From: Paraphysoderma sedebokerense
Taxonomy: Eukaryota; Blastocladiomycota; Physodermatomycetes; Physodermatales; Physodermataceae
DNA length: 64,000 bases
Direction of reading: 5' to 3'
NCBI GenBank assembly: GCA_025602915.1
Contig: JAHLJZ010000093.1
Span: 1-64,000 of the forward strand
The first letter of the stretch is position 1. The number at the start of each line of letters is the position of its first letter. Of this stretch, positions 1 through 9,590 are shown in pieces. The notes below the pieces were generated by a model, which was not told where the DNA came from, did no database searches, and saw nothing but the letters and a program-made list of their open reading frames with translations. The translations under genes and the position numbers were made by a program.

Positions 1-55
1 GATCAATACACTGATATCACATTATATCCAATCCATCGCCCTTATTCTCTTAAGA

Positions 56-65
56 GGTTATGAGC
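56..65 (+). promoter_or_regulatory. Primer-binding site of the copia element (initiator tRNA-Met half type)
   Basis: The bases GGTTATGAGC are complementary to the anticodon stem-loop of initiator tRNA-Met. Copia-class elements of insects and fungi are known to prime from such a half tRNA. The site lies about 90 bases before the polyprotein start, as expected. It implies that the left LTR ends just before it, within bases 1-55. Confidence 0.6.
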
Positions 66-153
66 ACCTAATCAGCTCTGAACTTCATCACAAGTCACAA
101 CAAAGCTAAATAAGAAACCTATCTCTACGAATTTCAACGAAAGCGGGAAAGAA

Positions 154-3100
154 ATGTCGACAACGTCAAAGATCACTGTATTACGATATGATAACGACTA
201 CGCCGATTGGAAAGACTTATTCACAGGCTTGTTGAGAAGGAAGGAGTTGACATGGGTTTTGGAAGTGGATAAATGGAATAAAAGCTCAACTGCGTCAAGA
301 AGAAACACGAGAAGCAGGACTAAGAAAGTTAAAGGCAGAACCAAGGATGGAGCAGAAATAGAAATCGAACTCGACGACGACGAAGACGACATCGATCCAG
401 CAATTACCACCACTAGAGAGTACTTTGTTAAGGCAGAACAGTTAAAGGGCTATATACAGGAAACAGTATCCAAATCGATATGGAACAGCATCAAAAAGCT
501 CGATAGCCCAAAGGACATGCTCGACCATTTAGACAAACTATTCCAACAATCGCCGGAAATTCGCGCGGAAAAAGCATATACTGAACTGAACAACTTACGA
601 TTTCGTTTCGGAAACTCGATTAAAGAGCACTTGTCAAACTTTGAAAAATTAGTAAATGACGTTGAAGAGGTCGAAGGTAAAATGGCAGATGCAAGAAAGA
701 AAAGCTTATTTTGGTCAACCCTTGGAAACCATTTCTCAAACGCAAAAGAACACATCCTAAGCAGAGAGGAACTGGATGGAAAACGATTAAGCTTCGAAGA
801 AATAAAGAAGTATCTAAGCAAATACGAAGATCGGATCAGCAACAAATGCACCGAAACAAGACCCCCGAAAACTGATCCACGTAACGGCCAACCGAACTCT
901 TCAACCAGCAGACACACGAATTACGGATGTTACAGATGTGGGAGATCCAACCACATAGCTAAAAATTGCAAATTGCCGCCCAATGTCAAATGTGAAAATT
1001 GCGGCAAAGCAGGACACACCCAAGATGCCTGCCGTATCTTGAAATCGAACCGCAACCCTAGCTCATCCATCAACAACACCGAGGTAGAAACCCGACACAG
1101 CCAAGACGACGACGATGAGCCGGATGCAAAAGTTATAATGCTAACGGAAGGTGCCGTCTCAGCCAACTCAATTGGCAACGAATCACTTGTGAATTATGAG
1201 GACCTCTTCATTGACTCTGGCGCAACGAACAAATTTTTCAACAACCGACAATGGTTCACCAGACTGGAACATTACGACGGCGAAGTTACATCAAGCGATG
1301 CAGATAGCTCTCCAATGAAGATTGTCGGCATTGGCGATGCTGATATCCAGGTAACTGTCGATGGCAAAAGCAGAACGGTCCGCTTCAAAGATATCTACTA
1401 CGTCCCTACATGCCGCAAAAATCTCATATCAATGGGAGAATTAGATCACATGGGTTTTAAGTTTACCGTAGGTAATGACCTGATGGAAATTTGGGATAAC
1501 AGCAATAGCCGTGTGCTGTTACAAGCTAAACGTTCCAAGAACAATCTTTACAAAGTCAAGCTACAGCCGTCACTACCAGAAGTCCATAACGCTAACAAAA
1601 TCAACCAAAGAGTTTCAGACACACCCCAACAACTGTGGCATCAACGTCTCGGCCACGTCAACCATGAATATCTTCGCCGCATGATCAGCGAAAAGTCAGT
1701 TGATGGTCTTGACAATGTTCAAATCAAAACCAAGGAGTTTTGTGAAGCATGTGTCCTAGGAAAGCAAGCTCGTCGACCGTTTCCAACCGGTAGACAAAAG
1801 GCGACAGATCACCTACAACGAGTACACATTGACATCATGGGGAAAATGCCTGCGGCCTCATTGGATGGAAATTGGTATTATCTAGTCATTGCCGATGAAG
1901 CCACACACTCAGTCTATGGTGTAGGCCTGAAACGAAAGAGTGATGCTTTTAAAGAATTCCAAACTTGGAAGGTAAGAATCGAAGTACAAAGTGGCAAGAA
2001 ATTGAAAACATTAATCAGCGACGAAGGCACGGAATTCGATTCAAACCAATGGAAAAAGTTATGCAATGAAGATGGCATTCAACGTCTATTTACAGCGCCT
2101 TACACACCACAACAGAATGGGGTAGTTGAACGTTGGAATCGAGTCATAGTGGAATCTGCCCGCAGCATGATGGAAAATGCTAAATTAGGCCCTGAATTCT
2201 GGGAATATGCAGTTGATACAGCAATCTACCTCCGAAATCGCACTGTTTTCAAAGACAGCAACGCCACTCCATATGAACTAGTCAATCAATGCAAGCCGAA
2301 CATCAGTCACCTCAGAATCTTCGGGTGCGATGCCTATTGCAAGGTCCTACCAGCGCCTACTAAATTCGAACCACGTTCTCGCAAGACAATCTTTGTTGGA
2401 TACAGCCTCAATCACAAAGCATATAGATGCTATGATGCAACAGAAAGAAAATTACTCATTTCAAGAGATGTTCAATTTAATGAATGGAGTTTTGGGAATC
2501 GTCAAGAGATTCAAGAGAACGAACGCTTTGAATGGGAACGTAATCAAACTGACTCTGATTATGCTGAGGAATCTAGCGATGATGAGTATGTCTCCAATCA
2601 GGTAACGAGTGCTGGGATGAATGACAGAAGAATTACCCGCTCCGCTACCCGACAAGAGGCGAATATCATGGAATATCCACCAGAACCAACACATATCAAA
2701 CAAGCGCTCGCCGACCCTGAAGAAGGAGAACACTGGCTGAATGCAATTACAGCTGAAATTGGAGCTTTAGAGACGAATGGTACTTGGGAGGTAGTCAATT
2801 TAGCCGATTTGCCACCAGGGACGAACATTATTGGATCAACAGTTGTGTGTAAGAGAAAATTTGATGAGAATGGAGTCTTATCGAGGTACAAGGCCAGACT
2901 CTGCGCCAAAGGTAATACTCAGGTAAAAGGAATTGATTATGACGAAACTTTCGCGCCTACAAGCTGTTGGCAATCAAACCGAGCTATTCTTGCTAAGGCT
3001 GCTGAACTTGATTTGGAGATACGACAGATAGATTTTGATAATGCTTTCACTCAAAGTGTTCTCAACGAAACGATTTACATGGCACCCCCTCCTGGTTACA

Positions 3101-5277
3101 ATTTTCTTCAACCCGGTAAAGTGCTGAAGCTGAAGAAAGCTCTCTACGGACTAAAGCAAGCGGGGAGAGCTTGGAATCAATGTTTACGAGACGAACTAGT
3201 GAAAATAGGGTGCAAACAGTTAAAGTTAGACGGCGGAGTTTTCCAAATGAAGCGTGGGGAAGAATTCATGATGATTCCGAGCCATGTCGATGACCTGATT
3301 GTAGCATTCAGAGGTCAAAACTTATTTGACGAATTAAAAGCCAAGCTAATGACGAGATTCAAGATGAAGGATTTGGGGGAGCTGCGCCATTTTCTAGGAG
3401 TTAAAATCACAAGAGATCGAAATTGCCGCATCATTACTCTATCTCAAAGTCAATACATCGAATCTACTCTAAAGGAATTCAATATGCTGGATTGCAAAGG
3501 ACGAGATTATCCAGGTCAAATCAAACTCACAAAGACAATGTCCCCTACAACTGACGAGGAAAAGATTGAAATGGTTACTACGCCGTACAGCCAAGCAGTC
3601 GGTAAACTCATGTATTTAGCCATCACCACTCGCCCTGACATAGCATACAGCGTCAACGAAGCCGCCAGATTTATGAGCAATCCGGGAAAAGAACATTGGT
3701 TGGAAGTAAAGAGAATTTTTCGATATTTGAAGGCCACAAAGGACTACGGGTTAGTTTATCAAGGTCGCGGAAATCGAACATCAACTGAAGTAACCGCATA
3801 CACGGACGCTGACTGGGCAGGAGATGTTGATGACAGCAAATCAATCAGTGGTTATGTCGGAATGGTAGATGGAAATGTAGTTGCATGGAAAGCCAAAAAG
3901 CAAACTTGTGTCGCCAAATCAACTTGTCAAGCCGAATACATTGCAATGTCTGATGGAGTGGGAGAAGTGACTGGTTTGAAGAATCTCATTGCTGAACTTG
4001 ATCTCGATGTTAGTCAACCCAAGTTACATGTCAAGTGCGACAACCAGGCCGCTATCACAATCACCAAAGATCCTCACTCAACGCCCACTTTACGCCATAT
4101 TCGAATTGCCTACCACTTTATAAAAGATGAATATGCTAAAGGAAATTTCAGTTTGGAGTATTGTCAAACGAAAGATATGATTGCAGATATCATGACAAAG
4201 AAATTAGTCGGGGAGACCGTTCGGAAACGCTACTATTGGCCTAATCTATACAAAGAGGTCAAATTATTTGTGGAAACGTGTGAAGAATGCCAAAAACAAT
4301 CAGTAAAAAGAGAGAACGAAGAACTTCACCCTACCTGGACTACTGCGCCATGGATGAAAGCTGGATTAGATATAGTTCAAATGCCGAAGGGATTAAATGG
4401 TTTGCAATACATCGTAACGATTAGGGACGATTTTACCGGATGGATTGAAGCGAAAGCGTTAAGGTCGAAAAAGGCGAAAGGAATTGTCAAATTTCTAGAA
4501 GAAGACGTTTATGCGAGACACGGAAGCCCGAAGATTATTGTTGCAGACAGAGGAGAAACATCGTCAAGGGAAGTGATGGAATTCGTGACAGAAAAAGGGA
4601 CGCAAATGATTAGAACTACAGCTGCGCATCCACAAGGAAATGCTGTTGACGAAAGAGGACATCAACAAAACGTCAAAGCAATCGCAAAGAAAACTTACGA
4701 TAAACCGAACGAATGGCCAAGATACTTGTCTTATGCCTTATGGGCTGATCGAATAACGATTCGAAAGTCGACTGGGTACTCACCGTTTCGATTAATCTAC
4801 GGTCGAGAGTGCGTTTTGCCGATTGAATTCGAGTCACAAACTTGGGCTCTAATCGACTGGAGCTACCCTATGACAACAGAAGAATTGTTAGAAATACGAA
4901 TTTGGCAATTAGCTAAATTAAAAGAGGATTTTGATGACGCTGCGACTAAGTTAAAGAACAGCCGACAACAAAACAAAATCGAATTTGACAAACGTAAACA
5001 ACTTCGCAGAAAAGATATACAAATAGGCGACTTGGTTTTACTATTTGATGCTAGTTTGGAAAAACAATGGTCGAGAAAACTAGATAACAGATGGATTGGT
5101 CCTTACGTTATAAGGAAAAAGTTCGAGAACGGAACATATCAAATTTCAGAATTAGATGGAGCCGTGGGAAAAGACACAGTCGCAGGCGACCGACTGAAGT
5201 TATATCGACAACGACCGGAAGAGTGGCAAGAAGATGCAGTTCAATCTCTGGTATTGAATGAGGACATTCATATTTAA
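154..5277 (+). CDS. Copia gag-pol polyprotein fused to a second, gypsy-type integrase
   Basis: A 1707-residue frame. The gag region (about 60-235) is followed by two CCHC knuckles starting near residues 259 and 281, and an aspartic protease with D-S-G-A near 354. The first integrase has its zinc-binding part from about H496, then a core ending in the TPQQNGVVERWN block. The copia reverse transcriptase has its VDD centre near 1045, and RNase H has TDADWAG. After the usual copia end (QTKDMIADIMTKKL) the frame continues into a Ty3/gypsy-like module. This comprises YYWPNLYKEV with CEECQ, a second integrase core, and a C-terminal WIGPYVIRKKF block matching the GPY/F domain of gypsy integrases. Copia elements normally stop after RNase H, so the last 300 or so residues are an unusual addition. 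It appears uninterrupted. Confidence 0.93.
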   Translation: MSTTSKITVLRYDNDYADWKDLFTGLLRRKELTWVLEVDKWNKSSTASRRNTRSRTKKVKGRTKDGAEIEIELDDDEDDIDPAITTTREYFVKAEQLKGYIQETVSKSIWNSIKKLDSPKDMLDHLDKLFQQSPEIRAEKAYTELNNLRFRFGNSIKEHLSNFEKLVNDVEEVEGKMADARKKSLFWSTLGNHFSNAKEHILSREELDGKRLSFEEIKKYLSKYEDRISNKCTETRPPKTDPRNGQPNSSTSRHTNYGCYRCGRSNHIAKNCKLPPNVKCENCGKAGHTQDACRILKSNRNPSSSINNTEVETRHSQDDDDEPDAKVIMLTEGAVSANSIGNESLVNYEDLFIDSGATNKFFNNRQWFTRLEHYDGEVTSSDADSSPMKIVGIGDADIQVTVDGKSRTVRFKDIYYVPTCRKNLISMGELDHMGFKFTVGNDLMEIWDNSNSRVLLQAKRSKNNLYKVKLQPSLPEVHNANKINQRVSDTPQQLWHQRLGHVNHEYLRRMISEKSVDGLDNVQIKTKEFCEACVLGKQARRPFPTGRQKATDHLQRVHIDIMGKMPAASLDGNWYYLVIADEATHSVYGVGLKRKSDAFKEFQTWKVRIEVQSGKKLKTLISDEGTEFDSNQWKKLCNEDGIQRLFTAPYTPQQNGVVERWNRVIVESARSMMENAKLGPEFWEYAVDTAIYLRNRTVFKDSNATPYELVNQCKPNISHLRIFGCDAYCKVLPAPTKFEPRSRKTIFVGYSLNHKAYRCYDATERKLLISRDVQFNEWSFGNRQEIQENERFEWERNQTDSDYAEESSDDEYVSNQVTSAGMNDRRITRSATRQEANIMEYPPEPTHIKQALADPEEGEHWLNAITAEIGALETNGTWEVVNLADLPPGTNIIGSTVVCKRKFDENGVLSRYKARLCAKGNTQVKGIDYDETFAPTSCWQSNRAILAKAAELDLEIRQIDFDNAFTQSVLNETIYMAPPPGYNFLQPGKVLKLKKALYGLKQAGRAWNQCLRDELVKIGCKQLKLDGGVFQMKRGEEFMMIPSHVDDLIVAFRGQNLFDELKAKLMTRFKMKDLGELRHFLGVKITRDRNCRIITLSQSQYIESTLKEFNMLDCKGRDYPGQIKLTKTMSPTTDEEKIEMVTTPYSQAVGKLMYLAITTRPDIAYSVNEAARFMSNPGKEHWLEVKRIFRYLKATKDYGLVYQGRGNRTSTEVTAYTDADWAGDVDDSKSISGYVGMVDGNVVAWKAKKQTCVAKSTCQAEYIAMSDGVGEVTGLKNLIAELDLDVSQPKLHVKCDNQAAITITKDPHSTPTLRHIRIAYHFIKDEYAKGNFSLEYCQTKDMIADIMTKKLVGETVRKRYYWPNLYKEVKLFVETCEECQKQSVKRENEELHPTWTTAPWMKAGLDIVQMPKGLNGLQYIVTIRDDFTGWIEAKALRSKKAKGIVKFLEEDVYARHGSPKIIVADRGETSSREVMEFVTEKGTQMIRTTAAHPQGNAVDERGHQQNVKAIAKKTYDKPNEWPRYLSYALWADRITIRKSTGYSPFRLIYGRECVLPIEFESQTWALIDWSYPMTTEELLEIRIWQLAKLKEDFDDAATKLKNSRQQNKIEFDKRKQLRRKDIQIGDLVLLFDASLEKQWSRKLDNRWIGPYVIRKKFENGTYQISELDGAVGKDTVAGDRLKLYRQRPEEWQEDAVQSLVLNEDIHI

Positions 5278-5290
5278 ATCTGGGGGAATT

Positions 5291-5710
5291 TGTGGAGTAG
5301 TGAATGCAATAGCGGAGATTAACGATTGAACTTAGTGAAATTTAGAACAACGAACTCGCGACTCGACAACCCGATGCGCATGCATCTTTATCATATGAAC
5401 AAATTATCCGCAACAACGGCGACACATCAATTTGCAGAAACTTATGTTACAATTTATATTATCTTATGTTACATCCCAATTAGGATTGAACCAATTAGCA
5501 GTTTTGTAGAATTTAGACATGCTGACTTGTGACAGTGTTATGGTTATAATATTGCACCCAAGCACATGTAATAGCATAGCTTGTCTTATGTATTATAAAT
5601 ACGGCAACCCGCTTCCTGTTCAGTAGGATTGAAATACTGATTCTCTGAATAGGTAAGTGAAGGTTGACCACTTCATTGCAGTAGGATTGAATTACTGATC
5701 TTCTGAATAG
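5291..5710 (+). repeat. Right LTR-like region of the copia element (end approximate)
   Basis: It begins with TGTGGAGTAG just after the purine tract that follows the polyprotein. It holds a TATA-like TATTATAAATA at about 5590-5600. It ends in two direct repeats of about 31 bases (5621-5651 and 5679-5710) with the core GTAGGATTGAA. No second full LTR copy is in the window, so the boundary rests on element structure and is approximate. Confidence 0.5.
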
Positions 5711-7794
5711 ATCGAGATTTTAAGACTCAAAGACCCCAAAGCCTCTCGTAACATAAATCAGCGAGTACCACAGACTCATCCCACACCGCCGCTCGGCTTC
5801 TAGTGATTGTATTTTCGCTTGAAGATCGGCAATTGTAGGGTTATCGTTTGCCATCGTGCGAACACTGGTTTCTAGGAGTTGGTCTGTTGTGGATTCGAAA
5901 GATTCAGAGTCGGACTCTGCTGTAAACTTTGGCATATAGCGATGATGTCTTCAGATCCATAATTCGGCGCTTACCATGTAGGGATTTGGCAGCGTGGTTG
6001 AACAGTGGAAGTCTGTTTAGTTGAACTTCAAAGGTCATTTTTATTTGTACGATACTTTTCCTTATATACAATTGTTCTAAGAAGATCCGTGCGAACATCC
6101 TTAGTCCTTACACACAATGACGTCCCATGCAATCGAACCTAATTACATCCACAGTCTAACCGGTCATAGCGTGCCACAGTGCACGGCATCTAGACTCAAT
6201 GCTCTAGACCTTCGGAACTTGCATTACATTTCCATCTTTAATGCTATCTCATTACAGTTCCGTGAAGGAGCAATAAATTTGATATTTGTTTTGCATTATT
6301 TCGTAGAATTTGCCCCGAGCCCATCCAGCCATTGACTACTTCGATGGCTAAAAAATGGGCTTTCCTCAGTTCAAACACCAAGACATGCGTGCTTATTGAA
6401 CTGCCAGATGCAGTGAGGAACCGCGAGCTGGATGGCTGTCTTATGCCCTTTCAATACAAGATTGTGCTTACAACTATGGGATATTCCAAGCATATTAACT
6501 ATCAATGGTGAGTCCCCAACTCTTCTGATGATTTAGTCCGCAACCTGTTGCTGCTATCCCAATGTCGCTTATGAAAGAACCCTCGTTCTTCGGCTCATTT
6601 AACAGCTTCCTCCGGGCAATATCGGTATTATCGACATACATTTAGTTAATCATCAGAAGATTGTCGTAGATACCGATCAAGAGAGCTATCTGAATAATTC
6701 GTTTGACAATCCGCTGACATCTTCGCTAGAATTCTTGTCCTGAAGTCTTCCCGGACGTACTTGAACATTAGAGCCTAGAGGTCCCCTTTTCCGGTGATTG
6801 ATAACAACAAAATTCTAGGTTTTCCGTCGGAAGAGGGTAATCTTTTAGCATAATTTACTGTGACAGAGAGATTTTGGGTTAAGGGATGCTCACTGCAGAT
6901 GTTGCGGAGAGAATTGAGCAAAAAGTTGCAATCATTTAGTCTATAAATTTGATAAGTGCTGATAAATTCTTGTGAGCTTCAATAGCGACGGATAATACCA
7001 ACTTCCGGAAGCAGAATTGAATAAAATATGTTGCAATTATTAACGGAATTAGGAATAGAGAACGAATTTTCAGGGAATCCGTACAGCAGCCGAAAATGAC
7101 CATCAACCTTCGGAGAAAGAGTGGCAGATCCGAGAGGGGGGTTTAAAATGAACAGAAGCGAAGTCGTATTGCGGCTTATTAATGTTATCTAATGTTGCAG
7201 CTTAATTTCGCACAAAAAGATTCAAAAAAGAAAGAACTATACCAACCGCTTTCGATTACACGTCTTTGCTACGAGAACAGGGAACGGGAATGCAAAATCT
7301 TGTCCGCCAGCCGTTAATGCCAACATTTAGACGTCCATACCTTTCAAATTGGAGATAGAAAATGTTGATTGAAGTTGTTTGGGAGATGTGTAGCCTTGTA
7401 CCCGAGCGACTTCATCAATCTTCAGCCGAATTCGGTGAGTTCATCGATGAGTTGGTATCTTCGAAATACTGGTTTCTCGGTAGGGAATTGGTCTAAGAAA
7501 GAAGGATATTGATATATCTATATTGAAATCTGTCATTACATATACAATTAATATGTAGACAGATGCTTGTGATAAGAGAATCGAACAATTATATTCAGCG
7601 AAGGGAGTGTCAACCGTGTGAGGATATGTTTGTTCCTGACCGTCGCTAGGGCATGTGACCGATAATTTGAACACTTATAGCTAGTTAATTTACTTATCAA
7701 TGTATATTAAAATTCCATGTAAGTGCTTTGTGTATAAGTGTACTGATTTTCTGCACTATTTTACATATTGTTTAAGTCAGGAAATTCTTTGCAA

Positions 7795-7860
7795 CCAGAC
7801 TGAATACCGAGTTAGCTTGCTCGCGGAACGAGGTGCGGTCTCAAACCGCTCTCAGTCTGG
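7795..7860. repeat. Nested inverted repeat (cloverleaf-like hairpin)
   Basis: CCAGACTGA at 7795-7803 pairs perfectly with TCAGTCTGG at 7852-7860. Inside are CGAG/CTCG (7808-7811 with 7820-7823) and GCGGT/ACCGC (7835-7839 with 7845-7849). The 66-base span resembles a cloverleaf, but I checked both strands and neither has proper tRNA A and B boxes. It may be a small structured RNA, a short terminal-inverted-repeat element or chance. Confidence 0.4.
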
Positions 7861-7893
7861 CACCGAGACTACCGTTGGCTGAGTCGGCATTGA

Positions 7894-7899
7894 CACGTG
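7894..7899. promoter_or_regulatory. CACGTG element upstream of the 7971 gene
   Basis: A palindromic E-box, about 75-120 bases before the two possible start codons of the gene at 7971. The same hexamer occurs close upstream of several other genes in the window. One six-base site carries little weight alone. Confidence 0.2.
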
Positions 7900-7970
7900 A
7901 TTAATACAGGGTTTTATCCTCTAGGCGACTCTTTTATGTCGGGCATCTTTGACCAACAGCCACAGCAAGC

Positions 7971-8911
7971 GTGCCCCAGAACTATCGTTTGCTGTTAACC
8001 CTCTACCTCACCGATATGGATAAACTAGCATATGCTCCTTTCGGTAGTCCAAACAATATCCTGAACCCTCACCAGGTTATTTCGCAATGTTTGACCGAAC
8101 TCCACCTTCTGGACATACAATTCAAACGATTACATTATTCAGACGTCGATAGAAAGAACGCAGTCCTTTTACAAAAGCAAGCAGTACTCCGTCGTGCTGT
8201 TGATTCCTTGGATGCGCTCTCAAATCCTTTAGAGCAGGGTCTTGTTCATTTTCTTGCCGTCCCACAAAGTGTACCACTGATAAATCTGTCTTTAGACCCA
8301 ACCCGTTCGGTTCGACATTGTGTGAGCGGGACTTTAAAACCAAGTTGGGATGATATGACGAGACTTGAACAGTTTCGCAGCGCTGTCAATTCATGTTTGC
8401 TATCTGAAGAGGCAAAGAATGAACTGTTTGAAAGAAACAAGGTAAAATTCGCTTCCGTTGCGAAATGCATGGGAGAAACGTTCTTGGATTATTCAATCAA
8501 TGACGAAGATCGTACAGTCAAATACAGTGTGTAGCCATTTGTATTTTCTTCATGTCTGGCAACATATTAACTAGTATGTGTTCAATATATACAGTTGGTC
8601 GAGCGGCTTTGATTGAATATCTTCAATCTATAATTGATAAAGGGTTGTGGAAGCGCTTCTACATTAGTCAATTACCAGATGAGCAAGGTAACATCCTTGT
8701 GTTTATGCAGATTGATGACGACGTTTGCAATGCGAATTGGAAGGACATTCAGAAATATGTCAATGACGATATTTTGACTGAACTGCTTGGAGAAATTGTT
8801 CGTCTCATAAGTGGTGGTGAGGAAGAGGCAGCATGTTTAAATAAAGGATATCTCGGTGACATCATATGGGACGAAGTTGATGAGAGCGGAAAATATATTA
8901 AAAGTTCGTAA
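7971..8911 (+). CDS. Uncharacterised protein, two exons
   Basis: I do not recognise the family. Exon 1 starts at 7971 (or at the second methionine, 8016: MDKLAYAPFGSP) and is open to about 8530. Exon 2 is open to the stop ending at 8911. A TATTAACTAG branch-plus-acceptor sits at 8565-8574 and an ACAG acceptor at 8591-8594. Either intron 8531-8574 or intron 8527-8594 keeps the frame and fuses the two parts into a protein of about 290 residues. It is soluble-looking and rich in Leu, Asp and Glu, without signal peptide or membrane segment. The C-terminal part has LLGEIVRLISGGEEEAACL. It converges on the gene at 8985-9590, 73 bases away. Confidence 0.55.
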
Positions 8912-8984
8912 CATCAAATATCAATGTAGTCATGCCAATACATCGAATTACTGAAGTGCGGGTCATTATTAAGTATAAGCCATA

Positions 8985-9590
8985 TCACTGTTGTTTAATA
9001 AATTCTAAAAAAGTTTCGAACTGTTCAACTTTTTGGTAACAGTCGACCAAGTCCCCATCCAACTGGCTGGTCATGACGACCTTATATACATCATGCGCTA
9101 TGATATTTCGGACTCTCCGCATTCTGGCTAGCACTTTGAACACCAACGTCTTCGAAACGTTTGCCTTCTTCCATTCAAAGTCATTCCGCTTCGGATTATC
9201 ATCAAACGATTTTGACAACTCCGCAACCATAGCAAGATACCGACACATCAGTAATCGTCGTTCAAAGTAAGCTGTCGACCAAGAATTTGGTTTACTGATA
9301 TCGAATTTGATACGGTTTCCGTCAGCCGCCATTACCTTACTGACACAGATCTTCTGCCATTCTTCCATGACTTTTTTGATTTCAAGGACAATTCTTGCAT
9401 TCCGTTGCCCGTCAAAAGATGCTTGAGCGGTAGGATAACCGGCCTGGTTGAATTCGAAAATCTGTTCGCAGAAATGTACTCTGCTCTGGTATTGTGAACA
9501 TGGAGAGGAACAGCAAGCACTGCGAGCCTCTTTGCAGACATGCTCCTTATTCTGATAACCCATTGGACATGGTTGTTGTTGGCATTTCAT
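8985..9590 (-). CDS. Uncharacterised protein with Cys-rich N-terminus and HEPN-like RX4H motif
   Basis: A single open frame of 201 residues. The first 45 residues hold eight cysteines (CQQQPC, C near 19, ACCSSPC, HFC), suggesting metal binding or disulfides. The remainder is predicted helical. Near the C-terminus RMRRVRNIIAHDVYKVV contains R-N-I-I-A-H, which fits the R-X4-6-H motif of HEPN domains. These are RNase or nucleotide-binding helical domains, in which a conserved Asn often follows the Arg as it does here. A conserved Trp-rich helix (SWSTAYFERRLLMCRY) precedes it. The motif is seen; HEPN membership is inference and could be chance. Confidence 0.55.
   Translation of the reverse strand: MKCQQQPCPMGYQNKEHVCKEARSACCSSPCSQYQSRVHFCEQIFEFNQAGYPTAQASFDGQRNARIVLEIKKVMEEWQKICVSKVMAADGNRIKFDISKPNSWSTAYFERRLLMCRYLAMVAELSKSFDDNPKRNDFEWKKANVSKTLVFKVLARMRRVRNIIAHDVYKVVMTSQLDGDLVDCYQKVEQFETFLEFIKQQ

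Larger units (their letters stand above)
1..5710 (+). mobile_element. Ty1/copia-class LTR retrotransposon with an added gypsy-type integrase
   Basis: A Ty1/copia (Pseudoviridae-type) element. Seen: a primer-binding site near the left edge, one long polyprotein frame, a purine-rich tract at about 5281-5287 and an LTR-like stretch after it that contains a TATA-like motif. The order of domains is gag, two zinc knuckles, protease, integrase, reverse transcriptase and RNase H, which is the copia order. A second integrase of Ty3/gypsy type follows in the same frame. The left LTR lies mostly or wholly outside the window. The element looks whole across its coding part, which suggests a fairly recent insertion, but I could not align two LTRs to date it. 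I did not see a clear copy of bases 1-55 at the right end, so the exact right boundary is uncertain. Confidence 0.93.
5711..7970. other. Gene-poor, degenerate region beside the retrotransposon
   Basis: No gene is convincing here. A minus-strand stretch at 5740-5935 reads like the start of a gag-like or coiled-coil protein (MPKFTAESDSESF, then ADLQAKIQSLEAE) and may be an old element fragment. A plus-strand stretch at about 6343-6512 encodes about 55 plausible residues (with VLIELPDAVRNRELDG) ending at a GTGAGT splice-like site, but I find no partner exon. The rest has frequent stops in all frames. A structured inverted repeat lies at 7795-7860. Confidence 0.4.

Noticed and set aside
7795-7860. 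tRNA gene from the cloverleaf-like hairpins
   Set aside because: Neither strand has the expected A and B box sequences or a seven-base T loop of the TTC type.
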